Shown here: piece by piece, positions 34,076 through 44,547 of the stretch
How positions within the stretch are numbered: the stretch's first letter is position 1
Layout of the letters: the number at the start of each line of letters is the position of its first letter
Assembly: GCA_963693315.1 (NCBI GenBank)
Contig: OY856188.1
Location: 250,809,394 to 250,873,393 of the forward strand
DNA length: 64,000 nt
From: Diogma glabrata
Lineage: Eukaryota; Arthropoda; Insecta; Diptera; Cylindrotomidae
Reading direction: 5' to 3'
Notes under the pieces: model-generated
Seen by the model: only the letters and a program-made list of their open reading frames with translations
Told to the model about the DNA's origin: nothing
The model's database searches: none
Position numbers and translations under genes: made by a program

Positions 34076-34870
34076 CATCTGCTTTTACGGTTACCTATGG
34101 GCTCTCCTCTTTTTCCTCTCCTTGCAGAAATTTTCATGAATCATTTTAAAACCTGAATTTTTTCGGAAAAAAACCGTTCTGCCGTAATAAAATATTTTAG
34201 TATAGGTATGTTGACGATATTTTGTGTTATTGTGGTTGAACAGAGAGACAATTGAATTGTTTTTACTATGGCTTCATTCACAGTTTACAACGATAAAGTT
34301 TTCTCTTAAAATAGAAACCCAAAATTCCATAAACTTGCTTGACATCACAATTACCCGTTTAGACTCAATGTTTGATTTTAGTATTTAAAGAAATCCTACT
34401 TATAGGGACGCTATTATTCACGCCAATTCAAATTATTCTATAAATTCTAAATTATCTGCCTTTCATTCATTTTGTGGAACAGAGAGAGACAATTGAATTG
34501 TTTTTTACTATGGTTTGATTCACAGTTTGAAACGATAGTTTTCTCTTGAAATAGAAACCCAGAATTCCATGAACTTTCTCGATATCACAATTACTCGTTT
34601 AGAGTCAATGTTTGATTTTAGTATTTATAGAAATCCTATTTATAGCGACGCTATTATTCACGCCAATCCAAATCATTCTATAAATTCTAAATTATCGGCC
34701 TTCATTCATTTTTGGAGAGATTGTTCGCCCTGTCAGAAACGAAATTTAAAAAAGAGCTGAATACTATTTTAAATATCGCGCGTAGGTTATATTGGTCCAA
34801 TTAGTTCAAAACTACACAATTTCTCATCCCGATATTCTACCACCAAATTTGCTTTCTCCACTAAAAAAAC
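34076..34870 (+). pseudogene. Penelope-like element, C-terminal half (plus strand, head to head)
   Basis: The plus strand reads LPMGSP..PLLAEIFMNHF at about 34090-34155, then in another frame YRYVDDILCY near 34200-34225 (the catalytic YVDD), followed by LDITITRL and DFSIYRNP. Near 34795-34825 comes GYIGPISSKLHN, probably a relic of the GIY-YIG endonuclease end. This is the part missing from the minus-strand half, in opposite orientation, so the element was split and inverted around 34075. A roughly 245-bp segment is tandemly duplicated within it. Confidence 0.8.
34235..34735 (+). repeat. Tandem duplication within the Penelope-like relic
   Basis: The segment starting GAACAGAGAGACAATTGAAT (34238) is repeated from GGAACAGAGAGAGACAATTG (about 34477), each about 245 bp, with scattered substitutions and small indels (AAACTTGCTTGACATCACAA versus GAACTTTCTCGATATCACAA). 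Both units encode the LDITITRL..MFDFSIYRNP region, one with more damage. Confidence 0.8.
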
Positions 34871-36005
34871 TTTAAAAAAACTTCGTTTTAATAAAATAAA
34901 ATAGATCGTTTTAATAAAATAATAATGATACTTCTTTTTTCAATTTGTTTTTATTTTCAGATTTTTCCGATATAGATGATTGCCGATTACTCCTATTTAC
35001 TTGGTCATTCATAAATTTTGATCTTTTAATTTGGTTTAGCTTTATTTTACTATTATTACTATTATTTTTATTACTACATGTTTTACTATTTACTATTATT
35101 AATATTACTTTTAAATATAAATTTTTTATTTTGTTTTGTTTATGTTATTTTATAAACTTCTAATTCTATATTTGTTAGTTTTATATACGTTATGTATTAA
35201 TTAATTATATTTTGTTATTGTTATAGTTTTTTTTTATTTTATTTAATATTGATTTATTATATTTAAAATTTTTGAATGTCAGTCAAGGGTGAAGGAATGA
35301 GAACTGTATGGCTATCAAGCTTATTTTTTAAAAAATCGTTTAATTCTGTTATATTAAAGATATTAATGTCAATGAATTTATTGTATTGCGTAATAAATCT
35401 AAAAATTTTGAATGTTATTTCCTTTGATTAATTACTTAGGTCAAATATTTTTAAAGAACAAGCAGTATTTCCTAATGAAATGTAGAAATATATAAGTTAT
35501 GTAGTTATTCTCAAAGTATATATTATGAAAATTTGGTAAAATTATTTTTTTCATTATTGACAAATTTAATTTTCATTAACAAAATCTCAAACAACTATGT
35601 TTCGTTATAAGAAAATCCAAAATGTTACAATTCTGTAAACTCTATGTATAAAATCGCAGGGAGAGTGAAATTTTTATAGTTTTTTGTGGCACGGATTTTT
35701 TTCTTGTAGTTTTAATAAAACGCCCGATAATTGTAAAATTTTGAATCAAATAAAAATATTACGCAAGGCTATGGGAAGAAAATTCCGGTTTTTCAGAGAG
35801 TAAAATCAACAAAAAAAAACGATTTGACAGAGATTTAAAAATTTGTTATGCTGATCCGTTGTCGTCAAACAATACAATAGCAACGATGTTTGGAGACGCA
35901 TCATTTATTCTTGTAGATGCTGACGCGATCAATTCGTCGACAAATTAAAAACAGAAAATTAATTGAGATGAAAATTCAAAGTAAAGAAGTAAAACAAAAA
36001 TTTGT
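34871..36005. other. AT-rich DNA, no supported gene
   Basis: The plus frame at 34945-35163 is a Leu/Phe run from T-rich DNA. Near 35760-35960 composition is slightly richer (GCTGATCCGTTGTCGTC) but I find no protein similarity. Confidence 0.3.
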
Positions 36006-36010
36006 TTTCT

Positions 36011-36291
36011 ATTGTCGAGTCCGACAATTGACATTTTGGCATTTTCGGGTTGACGGACTCGACAATAGGAGACAAAATTTTGTCGGGCAAGGCTACCCTC
36101 GTTTTCTTAAACAAATTTCCACCTCCAATAAATAAAAACAAAATTGTGGCAGTAAATTTACACGACCATCGTCAATCGAGATGTTTTGGAGTTTGCCGAA
36201 CGAAAGGCGGCCGAATCGAGGAAAATGGGAGATAAAAAAATTGTTGGACTCGTCGGGGACATACAAAATATAAAATATGTGGTAATCATCA
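36011..36291 (+). mobile_element. Palindromic element E, copy 1 (one arm)
   Basis: Starts with a hairpin, ATTGTCGAGTCCG paired with CGGACTCGACAAT (36011-36066), continues with GACAAAATTTTGTCGGGCAAGG and GTTTGCCGAACGAAAGGCGG, and ends TATGTGGTAATCATCA. All parts recur in E2 at 59.68-60.11 kb, where two arms flank the hairpin. Here only one arm is seen. There is no coding capacity. Confidence 0.7.
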
Positions 36292-38565
36292 AATTTAAGG
36301 AGCGAGGGTCTGGTAACTATTCAAACAAATGTTTAAAATAGGCTAAAAAAATTAAAATATGCACCAATGGCCTTATTTGGCAGAAGGTGCTGACAATCCT
36401 ATTATCATTAAAACATGTACGGGTTTTAAAAGAGCTAAATGTTCTTTGACTAGGAAAAAATTATAGCAAATCATACATCTCAGGTGTGAGAGATTCAAGA
36501 AATAAGCTTTCTTCCGCTAAATGCTTAAAACTTAAATCTACAATAACTTCATTGTAGTATGTGATGCCAATATTCATAATAACCAGCCTCTGGCTAGGCT
36601 AGGCTTCTGGTATTTTCGACGGAAGTTATCGAGAAATGTTTGAGAATTTCCACCCCAAATTTTGAGAGTTGAAATTTTTAACATTTTGCAAAATCCTATA
36701 TCTAGAGAATTTATCAAAATTTCTCGAAAATTTCAGTTTTTTTTTATTTAATATTTTTATCAAATACTAATTGGATAAACGATTAAAAATTAAAATTAAA
36801 TTGTAAATTTTTTGAAATAAATATGTAAATAGTAGTTGAAAATGAATAAATTATTTGAAAAAAATTTAACTTGAGTTGTCAGTGTGTGAGAGTGTGCGAA
36901 AGCGTAGTTTCAGTTCTATAATTTTCTCACCTGAAAATTTTTTTGTTAGTAAATACTCAAATGGGGTTTCTCGACAGCAAAACAAAACGCCTGTCTAAAA
37001 TTTGAATATGATTTTAGTAAAACTCTAAATCTTTACAAGACCAAAAAAAAGTTACATTTGGGTTACGCCATCTTTGATCACAAAACTGAAGAGACAGCAC
37101 ACCGAATCGGGCCCTTTATTATCATGACTTTAAATATTTGCAAGATTCGGTAAGCAGCTTTTGTGACAAATCTGAATTTTGCCAGGCGTCTTCTAAAACG
37201 AAATTAATAAAAAAATCCAAAGCATATCTCGTTCGTCTCTTTTCTACAAACCTTCAAGAAGGCCAAGCATTATCCAATTTCGTCGTTTAGAAACGAACTA
37301 AATATATGTGGAAAAGTAGACAGAAAATAAAAAACATTAAGTGTTCAAAAAATGATCGGAGCTCTTAAGCTTACTATTAAGCCAACATAAACTTAAAATT
37401 AGGAAAATTTTTCGTTATCGGGCAAGTTTGTAACGCAAAAGCCTACAGGAATGTCAGACGCAGTCATTGACAGTGTTTTTTGAAATTCTATTTTAATAAA
37501 TAATAGTTTGATGTTATTTTCGTTTTCTTATTTTAATGAGAAATATTTTAAGGAGTAATTTAACTTTATTGTTGTTATATATTAAAATATGTTGTTATGA
37601 GGATGGTTTTTATCAGTCGCGACTGAGACTATTTACATTCCTGTTTTCCAATCATTTTATTCGTAATTGTTGAAAACATGGAATACGAACGCATCGATTT
37701 CGATGTTTTCAATAATTATAAATACGAGAATCTCACTAGTTTTTGAGTGGAGTTGTCATTTTGATGATCCATTGAAGAGTTATCATTTTTGAATTGTTCA
37801 TTTGATAGGCTGTGATATTTACATGGACGAGTTGTGTGAATTAATGTGTTTTTGGAATTAGAAAAATTTTGAATCGCATACAAGAAATAGTAAAAGAAAA
37901 AAAAGAATTCTTTGTTAATTGTTGAATTGTGAGTGGTGTAGAATAAAAGTGTAGAATAGAATGTGTAGTGTAGAATAAAAATTTACTAAATGTCGTGTAA
38001 TTTATAAAATCAAAATTAGTTATAATGTGATAGTTTAAATAAACAAATACGAAATACCGGGTAATTCAAAGTGAAAAGAAAAAATTATTCAATGTTAGTT
38101 AATTGTTTAATTATAATAGTAAAATTTTAATCTGATCTGAGAACTAAGCAAAGAAAATCATTGTTAGGTATTTTACATTTGATAGTATAAAGGCAAGAGA
38201 AAACTAAATACAAAATGCCGCGTAATTATTTAAAGAACAATCATTAAAGTTATTAGTCTCAGAAAGAGATTATTACAGCAAGATTAGTCTAACTTTACCT
38301 CTGGATTAATCAATTACTTTTATGTGGTGTCTGTAGGATATATAGAACAAAAAAAAATTATTTAAGTTGTTTTGTTAAAGATAGAAATAAATTTGAATGA
38401 ACCTAGTACATAACCTCAACATTCGTGGTTTCGATGTTTTTTGCCGTGTTTCTTTTTTTTTTGGTTTGCGTGGCTGAGTGTAACTGGTGAATTACAAAGG
38501 GAAAAATTTCGCTTTTCATGTGAAAATTGTGAACGAAGTTTATTAAACGTAAATCCTGTAAATAT
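36292..38565. other. Anonymous DNA, no gene seen
   Basis: Contains ordinary AT-rich sequence. A short hairpin lies at about 37672-37720 (GAAAACATGGAATACGAACGCATCGATTTC region with GATGTTTTC). The words GTGTAGAATA repeat several times near 37938-37980. No protein or RNA gene is recognised. Confidence 0.3.
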
Positions 38566-38566
38566 T

Positions 38567-38870
38567 CAACAGTCGCCTTGACATATTTGGCGCAACAATT
38601 CCATCGAGTTAGCATCCATTCGTGATTGTTGCTGATTATTATTGGTTATTTCTGGCGCAATAATTCGATCAATTTAACATCGGTTCATGATTGTAGCTGA
38701 TTGTTATTGACTATATGTTTCATGATTTTGGTTTCAACAATCGCCTTGATATATTTTTTTAGCGCAACAATTCCATCGATTGACAACAATTCAGGCTTAT
38801 TGATCATTGATATTTTATGATTTTGGCTCAACAATAGCCATTTCAGTTGACACAACCATTACCTCAATTT
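38567..38870. repeat. Degenerate tandem repeat around GCGCAACAATTCCATCGA
   Basis: CAACAGTCGCCTTGACATAT (38567) recurs as CAACAATCGCCTTGATATAT (38735), a 168-bp period, and each is followed by GCGCAACAATTCCATCGA. Inside the first unit a shorter period of about 65 bp is visible (GGCGCAATAATTCGATCAAT; GATTGT.GCTGATT.TTATTG). A third start is at 38829. Origin unknown. Confidence 0.7.
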
Positions 38871-41800
38871 TTCAAGGACGATTTGTTATATTTTGGGGAT
38901 TACCGTTCCATAACCACCAGTACGAGTTGGGCGCAACCAACACAAATTATTTTCGGTTGTTAAGGTGCATATGATGATGGGCTAGAAGTAAGGAAGGTAG
39001 AAAGAAGTTGGATCTGCTAAAATCATTGGGTGAGTCACTTTCTTGTATTATATTATTATATATGTGTTCTGGTATTTGTTTGGCCTTTAATCCTACCTAA
39101 TGTCTTTCAAAAATATCATTTGATATGTGGTGTTCGTGACAGTCGCGGCTTTTTCATCGATGAGGGTCGCCAAAGTCTCTTTTTTGCACTTTTCTCTTTG
39201 TTTCTGATCTGCATGATTTTCAAAATACGCACACACTGTTTATTTGTGCTGGGATAGCAGCAGGTACACTTTATCAAACCCACATGCTGAAGCTAGTTCA
39301 GGGTTATTAACCTCGCTAGGGTTGCGGCCTGCCTCTACTGATCCATTGGTGTTTCCAATGGGCCAAGTTCTCCATTACAATGTAATAATATTTACATATT
39401 ATGGATTATTTTTAATAAATATTATATTTTTGGCATTTCTTTCCTTTTACATTGGTCTTAGGACTTGTACAGTTTTTAAAATTTTTTCGATACCTCGAGC
39501 ATTCTTAAAAATTTTTCTCGAAAAATTCTGAATTTCAAAAATTGAAATAATCGTGAAATTGCAAATCTCGAGATTGAAATTTCCTCGGGAAATACCTCTA
39601 ATCATAACTTGCGGTGCAGATGCAAAATGAACCCAAAAGAAGAGTTTATGCTTCAATTTGTTAACACTTCAAATGATTGCAAACCAGCAATTTAATCAGT
39701 CACATAAAAATCCGCTCGGAATTGTAAATTGCATACCACATTTGGGAGAGTATGATAAAAGCTTGTAGACCTTGTAACGATCGGCCCTATTGCGATTCCT
39801 GTTCTTAATTAAGAATCAAAACCATCTAAAAAACAACTCCATAAAAACAATTTATTGTCCTAAGACAAAAACATTAAAAGAAACTCGGTAAGTAAATTTA
39901 TTATTTTAGTTTTAACCTTTAATTTGTAATATCATATGAAGGATAGAATATGAAACTTTCATCAAAGTGTCCAATAATTCCGCGGTTGTTCAGAATTTTT
40001 TAAATTTGAAATTTGAGATCATGTGATGGAAACTCTGAATAACTTCCGGGCGTGAGAGTTATCAATGCATATATGAATGCAAACGAAGATAGAGATTTTG
40101 GTTAGTAAAAAATGATCAAGTAATCAATCTGTTCGAGCGAGCAGAATTATTAAATTTTATATTAATTTATTTATCAATAAAACAATAATAATTTTTTTTT
40201 TTCAGATTAAATTATTTGTTGCTCAATTGTGAGATGAAGTAATAGCAAAACCGTTCGATACATCCCTTTGTACACATAATGGCTACAGTGTTTGCTTTAT
40301 TTTTCGTCAATATGTATAATATGTTTAAGGAAAATGTCTATAAATCTAATGTAAATCGACAAGTAACCAAATAAATCAATTACATTGCTGAGCTCCGACA
40401 TACAAATATTAATTGGCGTGTAGATGTATCAAGTCGGAAGGAATGTATTCCAAATTGATAAACCTAATTTAGTTTTATGTACAAAACCATCTAAATAGTC
40501 TCTTTTATTTAATGTAAGAAATATAACTGCAATGCAGTTGGATAGTTCTGGAAAAAAATTATAGCTATAGAAGTCTATGACAATGTGGTTATGGGGCTTA
40601 AAATTTGGAGACATGTTTGAGTGAGCTTTTTCATAGATATATTTTTTATTATTATTATTCCATTCTTATTACCTTTAATTTTTATTTAATTAAGTCGGTT
40701 CTTCGAACAATCAATGGTAATTATATAGAATTCTTCCATCACTTCCGATGACCTTGAAAATGGAGTATGTTGTACAGCTTTTTATACTGAGCAATAATAT
40801 AAATCTGGAATTAAAGTCAGAATCTCTAAGATATTAGCTTGGTTAGTGATATCAAACTGCTATACTCAGTGGCATCAAAAGTAACAAATCAACAAAAACT
40901 GATCTCTACATGCGTAGCCAGCCAACAACAAGGCTCAAAACCGTTAACTGGAACTAGGAACACAAACACAAAACTTTCGAAACACAAAGAAATTTCTGGA
41001 TACACCTTTTGTTATGACTTTTAAAATAATTATATTATAAAGAGACTCCTTGATGGAGGAAAATCATTTCAACAAAATAGACTAATTGTCTTCCAACAAG
41101 TGCAAATTTTGCAAAAGCAGTCCTGCCGTTACAATTACATATACAATTACAAGAATCTTCAGAAACAAAACATTTTATAACGAAAATTTTTATTCATCAA
41201 TTAACCAAATTGCTGATTTTCCCATGATTCCTCATTTCGTGATTAATAAATCCAACAATTATTCATCTACAAAATAACATTTTCTTTATTCTTCTTTCTT
41301 TGTCATAAAGCTACAGGTTCTTCGTTAATTAATTATTATGTAATATTAACTTTTAGTTAAATGTTCAAAATTCCATTTCATTCCTAACAATTCCATTTAT
41401 TTTTCACACAAAAAATAACCAGTTAATTCTTTAAAAACATGATAATCAAATTTCTAATGAATTACAACACCAATCAAGACAATAAAAAGTTAAATTCTTA
41501 TAGAAATTGAAATTTTGTTTTGAGATTTTTGTGATTCAAAAAGTACAATGACTTCGTCTTTGTTATACGTATCCATACATGAAGATCATAAAAGAAAAAA
41601 ATAACAATTTGTATTTAAAATATTACTTTCTTTTAATCAATTCAAACCCATGATCGTGAAACACTAATTAAAATTCAATGGATTTGTTGTGTCTGATTTT
41701 TGTAAGTGAAAGAGACCTTGACCCAACTGACTGACAAATAAAAAGTTGTCAAAACGGAACTAAAAGAAATAGTTTTCATGTTAAATTCTTTCGTTTAATA

Positions 41801-41915
41801 AAAAAACTATGACCTACAAATTCGGTTTAGATATTATTATTGTATTTATGATGTTGTTATATTGTATATTGACCTTAATAGTTGAGTTGTGTTATTGAAT
41901 TTATAAACAAAAAGA
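38871..41915. other. Anonymous DNA upstream of nothing recognisable
   Basis: A slightly GC-richer patch lies at 39245-39375 (GGGTTGCGGCCTGCCTC). Plus frames at 39030-39257, 39244-39531, 40839-41024 and 41086-41277 lack motifs and good start context. AT-rich filler otherwise, running to the 3' flank of the gene at 42 kb. Confidence 0.3.
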
Positions 41916-41925
41916 AATTATATTA

Positions 41926-41944
41926 TTTATTTAAATATTTTATT
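41926..41944 (-). terminator. Candidate poly-A signals of the Asp-rich gene
   Basis: Two AATAAA hexamers on the minus strand (41931-41926 and 41944-41939), about 90-105 bases after the stop codon. Another AATAAA lies at 42020-42015, only 12 bases after the stop, and is less likely to be used. Confidence 0.4.
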
Positions 41945-42031
41945 TGCTTTTCTTATACAATAAATAAATTAATAAATAGTAAAAATAAATTAGAGATACT
42001 ATCTAGACTTTTTCTTTATTTTAAAATTATT

Positions 42032-42780
42032 CTATTGGCGTTTGGTATTTTTCTTTGAGAATTTTTTTCTTGGTTTTTTGGGAAAGTTGCTAGTTGGTTT
42101 ACCTTTTCCTGCAGCTCTTGCTTCAAAATAATCATCTTCATCGTCATCGTCTTCATCGTCATCATCATCATCATCTTCCTCATCATCGTCATCTTCGTTA
42201 TTGTTTACTTCTGGATCTGCTTTTATATCATTGCCTATAACAATTTCAGCCGGTCCAGATAACGCGTCAGTAGATGGAACAGGTTCTTCCGTATCATCAT
42301 AAACGGTATCAGCAGATGGTACAACTAGGTCGCTGGGTTGTGGTGCAACTGGTTGTACTGGTGCTGTGACGGGTGTATCATCCTCATCATCGTCATCATC
42401 ATCATCGTCTAGAAAATAAATAAAGTTATAACAAACCTTCAAAAAGTATGTTTCGTTAACCTACCTCCAAGGAATCCATCAAATAATCTTTCAAAATAAT
42501 CACCACCATCATCATCGTCATCATCATCATCGTCGTCATCATCGTCGTCGTCGTCGTCATCATCGTCATCGAAAATATCGCCAATCCCAGCATCGTCATC
42601 ATCATCATCGTCGTCATCGTCTGATGTTGAAGACGATACGACTGGAGCAGCAGGCGCAACTTGTTGTCGTGACTTAATGTTATTTAATAACTTACTCCCT
42701 TTAAAATTCTTAGGTACAGGAGAACTACTAACTAGCACCATAAGTCCTATTGTTATTAATAATAATAATGAAAACTTCAT
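42032..42780 (-). CDS. Secreted, extremely Asp-rich protein (two exons)
   Basis: Exon 1 is 42780-42465 and exon 2 is 42408-42032; joined they give 693 nt, 230 residues plus stop. The start has a good fly context (ATCAACATG) and an N-terminal signal peptide (MKFSLLLLITIGLMVLVSS, cleavage likely near residues 19-22). Then follow Asp runs of about 10 and about 20, the motif GDYFERLFDGF, and after the splice point another Asp run. A Pro/Val-rich stretch (TPVTAPVQPVAPQPSDLVV) leads to a final Asp/Glu block ending DDYFEARAA, and a basic tail rich in Lys and Arg. The two acidic-run-plus-DYFE modules look like an internal duplication. I do not recognise the family; secretion and calcium or cation binding are reasonable but unproven. 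It is the only convincing host gene in the window. Confidence 0.8.
42409..42464 (-). other. Intron of the Asp-rich gene (56 bp)
   Basis: Minus strand: donor G|GTAGGT after GGA, acceptor TTTTCTAG|AC. Splicing joins codon parts G and AC into GAC (Asp) and keeps both frames open. Read through, exon 1 stays open for 22 nt plus and then stops, so splicing is needed for the full protein. Confidence 0.75.
42470..42640. repeat. Imperfect (ATC/GTC)n trinucleotide tract in exon 1
   Basis: Runs of TCATCATCGTC on the plus strand encode Asp as both GAT and GAC. The mixed codons suggest an old tract or selection for aspartate. A second tract lies in exon 2 at about 42135-42200. Length may vary between individuals. 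Confidence 0.7.
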
Positions 42781-42964
42781 GTTGATATTTTATTTTTATA
42801 AATTTTTAAATTCTACAAATATTATTTCTATTCAACTAGCTACACTTTCTGGTTCCGAAATATCAACAAAAAACTATTAAAACCACTTGTTTACACAATA
42901 TCACATTATTCAAAGTAATAATTCACAAAAAACACTATTCACTATCCAAGGTCAAACAACAAAT

Positions 42965-42998
42965 GCGCGAGAAGATATAATTCACGTTTCTTCTTATA
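42965..42998 (-). promoter_or_regulatory. Possible TATA-type promoter of the Asp-rich gene
   Basis: Minus strand TATAAG at 42998-42993, about 215 bases before the ATG; a start site about 30 bases on would give a 5' UTR near 185 nt. No clear initiator motif. AT-rich DNA makes chance matches common. Confidence 0.25.
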
Positions 42999-42999
42999 C

Positions 43000-44545
43000 A
43001 CGATCATGAAAAGAATTAATGAATTATGTTTTGGTTATATTGAAAAGAAAGTTGTTGCAGCAATAACTAGAAGTGGGAAATACAAAGGTAAAATTGTTGG
43101 AGGAACAAAGATAGTATTCTTTAATCAATTGATAAATAAAACCAACATCATTTAAAGTAGTGATAAAAAGTGGGATCACTTGGTGTTCACTGTAACACTT
43201 GGTGGGGACATGTTATGAGTTACTCTCTTTTATTTTCTAGCGATATGGTTCATTGATAATAATTTTGATCCAAATATTCAGTGACAGTTAACTAAATAAA
43301 TATGGTAATAATAACTAATGCAGATTTGGTTTAGGTTATTAAATAAAGTTTTAAATACTGAGCATAATTGGTTCAAGTAAATGACTATGTTAATTCATAG
43401 TTCATGGGAATATTGTAAACAAAAATAAAAGAGATTTGACGGTTTAGTTCGTCAAACGATTATTAATATTCATTAAGCGAAGCGTACAAATATTACCCAG
43501 ATAAAGAGAGTGAAACGGAATTTAATTTCATCTTAAAATATTTAAGTGAAAGTTTAAATTTGTATGTAACTGAAACATTGCTATTTCTTAATATTTGGTG
43601 TGGGAGTCGTATATATTAGTGTACAGTTTTTTGTTTGGTTTTTCATTTAAATATGAAAAACTAATAGCAGAAATGTAATAAAGAAGTTTTGCTTTTCCAT
43701 ACTTATTTGAAAGCAAACTAACACACGATTTATGCAGATCGATGTTATAGTTTAAAGTTAATTCAGCATTGGAAATGGGTTAGGTTTTTTGAAAGATTAA
43801 ATATTGTTGCTCGAAACTAGGTTTTTGACAGTGCGTTGAACGTGTTTGACGACGTTGACGCTCACCTTTTAAATTATTAATAATCATTGGAAGTCTAAAG
43901 AAGTCATTTACGTCAACGATAAAACAAATACATAAATAAATATTCGGAATTTCTGTGATTTAACACATAAAAATTAATTAATTAGCAATTAGGAAAATAA
44001 TTTGAAATTTTTGAATCCGAAGGTCTGTTCTGTTCGGTTTTTTCTCAAAGATAAACTTCATTTCTCCTCTACGTATTTCGGATGAAATCGAACCTTCCTC
44101 ATCAGGGTCATGTTCGAATTCATTGACAGACATGCTATCAATTACCCCACCGAGGCAATGACTATTTTGAAGTTGAAATTTTTTTCACTTGAAACTTGAT
44201 CACTTATTTATTTACTTAAGTTGAATTTCTTTAGTATCATTAAATTCCTTATTATGAAAATATTTCAAATCAATAATGGCCAATAGACATGTCAATGGAT
44301 TCGAACATGGTACTGATCAAATCATTGATTTCACATGGATTGGATTTAGGATTTTGACTATAATATAAATATTCACATCATATGAATTCACACAAAATTA
44401 ATGTCTAAAAATATAATGTAAAAATCCCCATATAATAAATTAAATATTTATTTGCAAACAAAACCACTTTACACCATTAAGAGATTTTTGAGGACTATAA
44501 ATCGCTACAACTGCGACCTGCTTAAATTTCTCAAAAATCCCTAAT
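43000..44545. other. AT-rich DNA with one small inverted pair
   Basis: CATGTTCGAATTCATTGACA (44111-44130) has an inverted partner TGTCAATGGATTCGAACATG (44290-44309), giving a hairpin with a loop of about 160 bases. Nothing else is recognised; the minus frame 44440-44667 overlaps the G1 element and is not a gene. Confidence 0.35.
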
Positions 44546-44547
44546 AG

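Noticed and set aside
34945..35163. 72-codon hydrophobic frame as a membrane protein
   Set aside because: It is a translation of T-rich low-complexity DNA without start context.
38900..38960. GGGCGCAACCAACAC as an LTR-element primer-binding site
   Set aside because: No flanking LTR pair was found and GCGCAAC words are part of the local tandem repeat.
42456..42659. 67-codon frame rich in Met and Thr
   Set aside because: Shadow of the Asp-coding trinucleotide tract in another frame.
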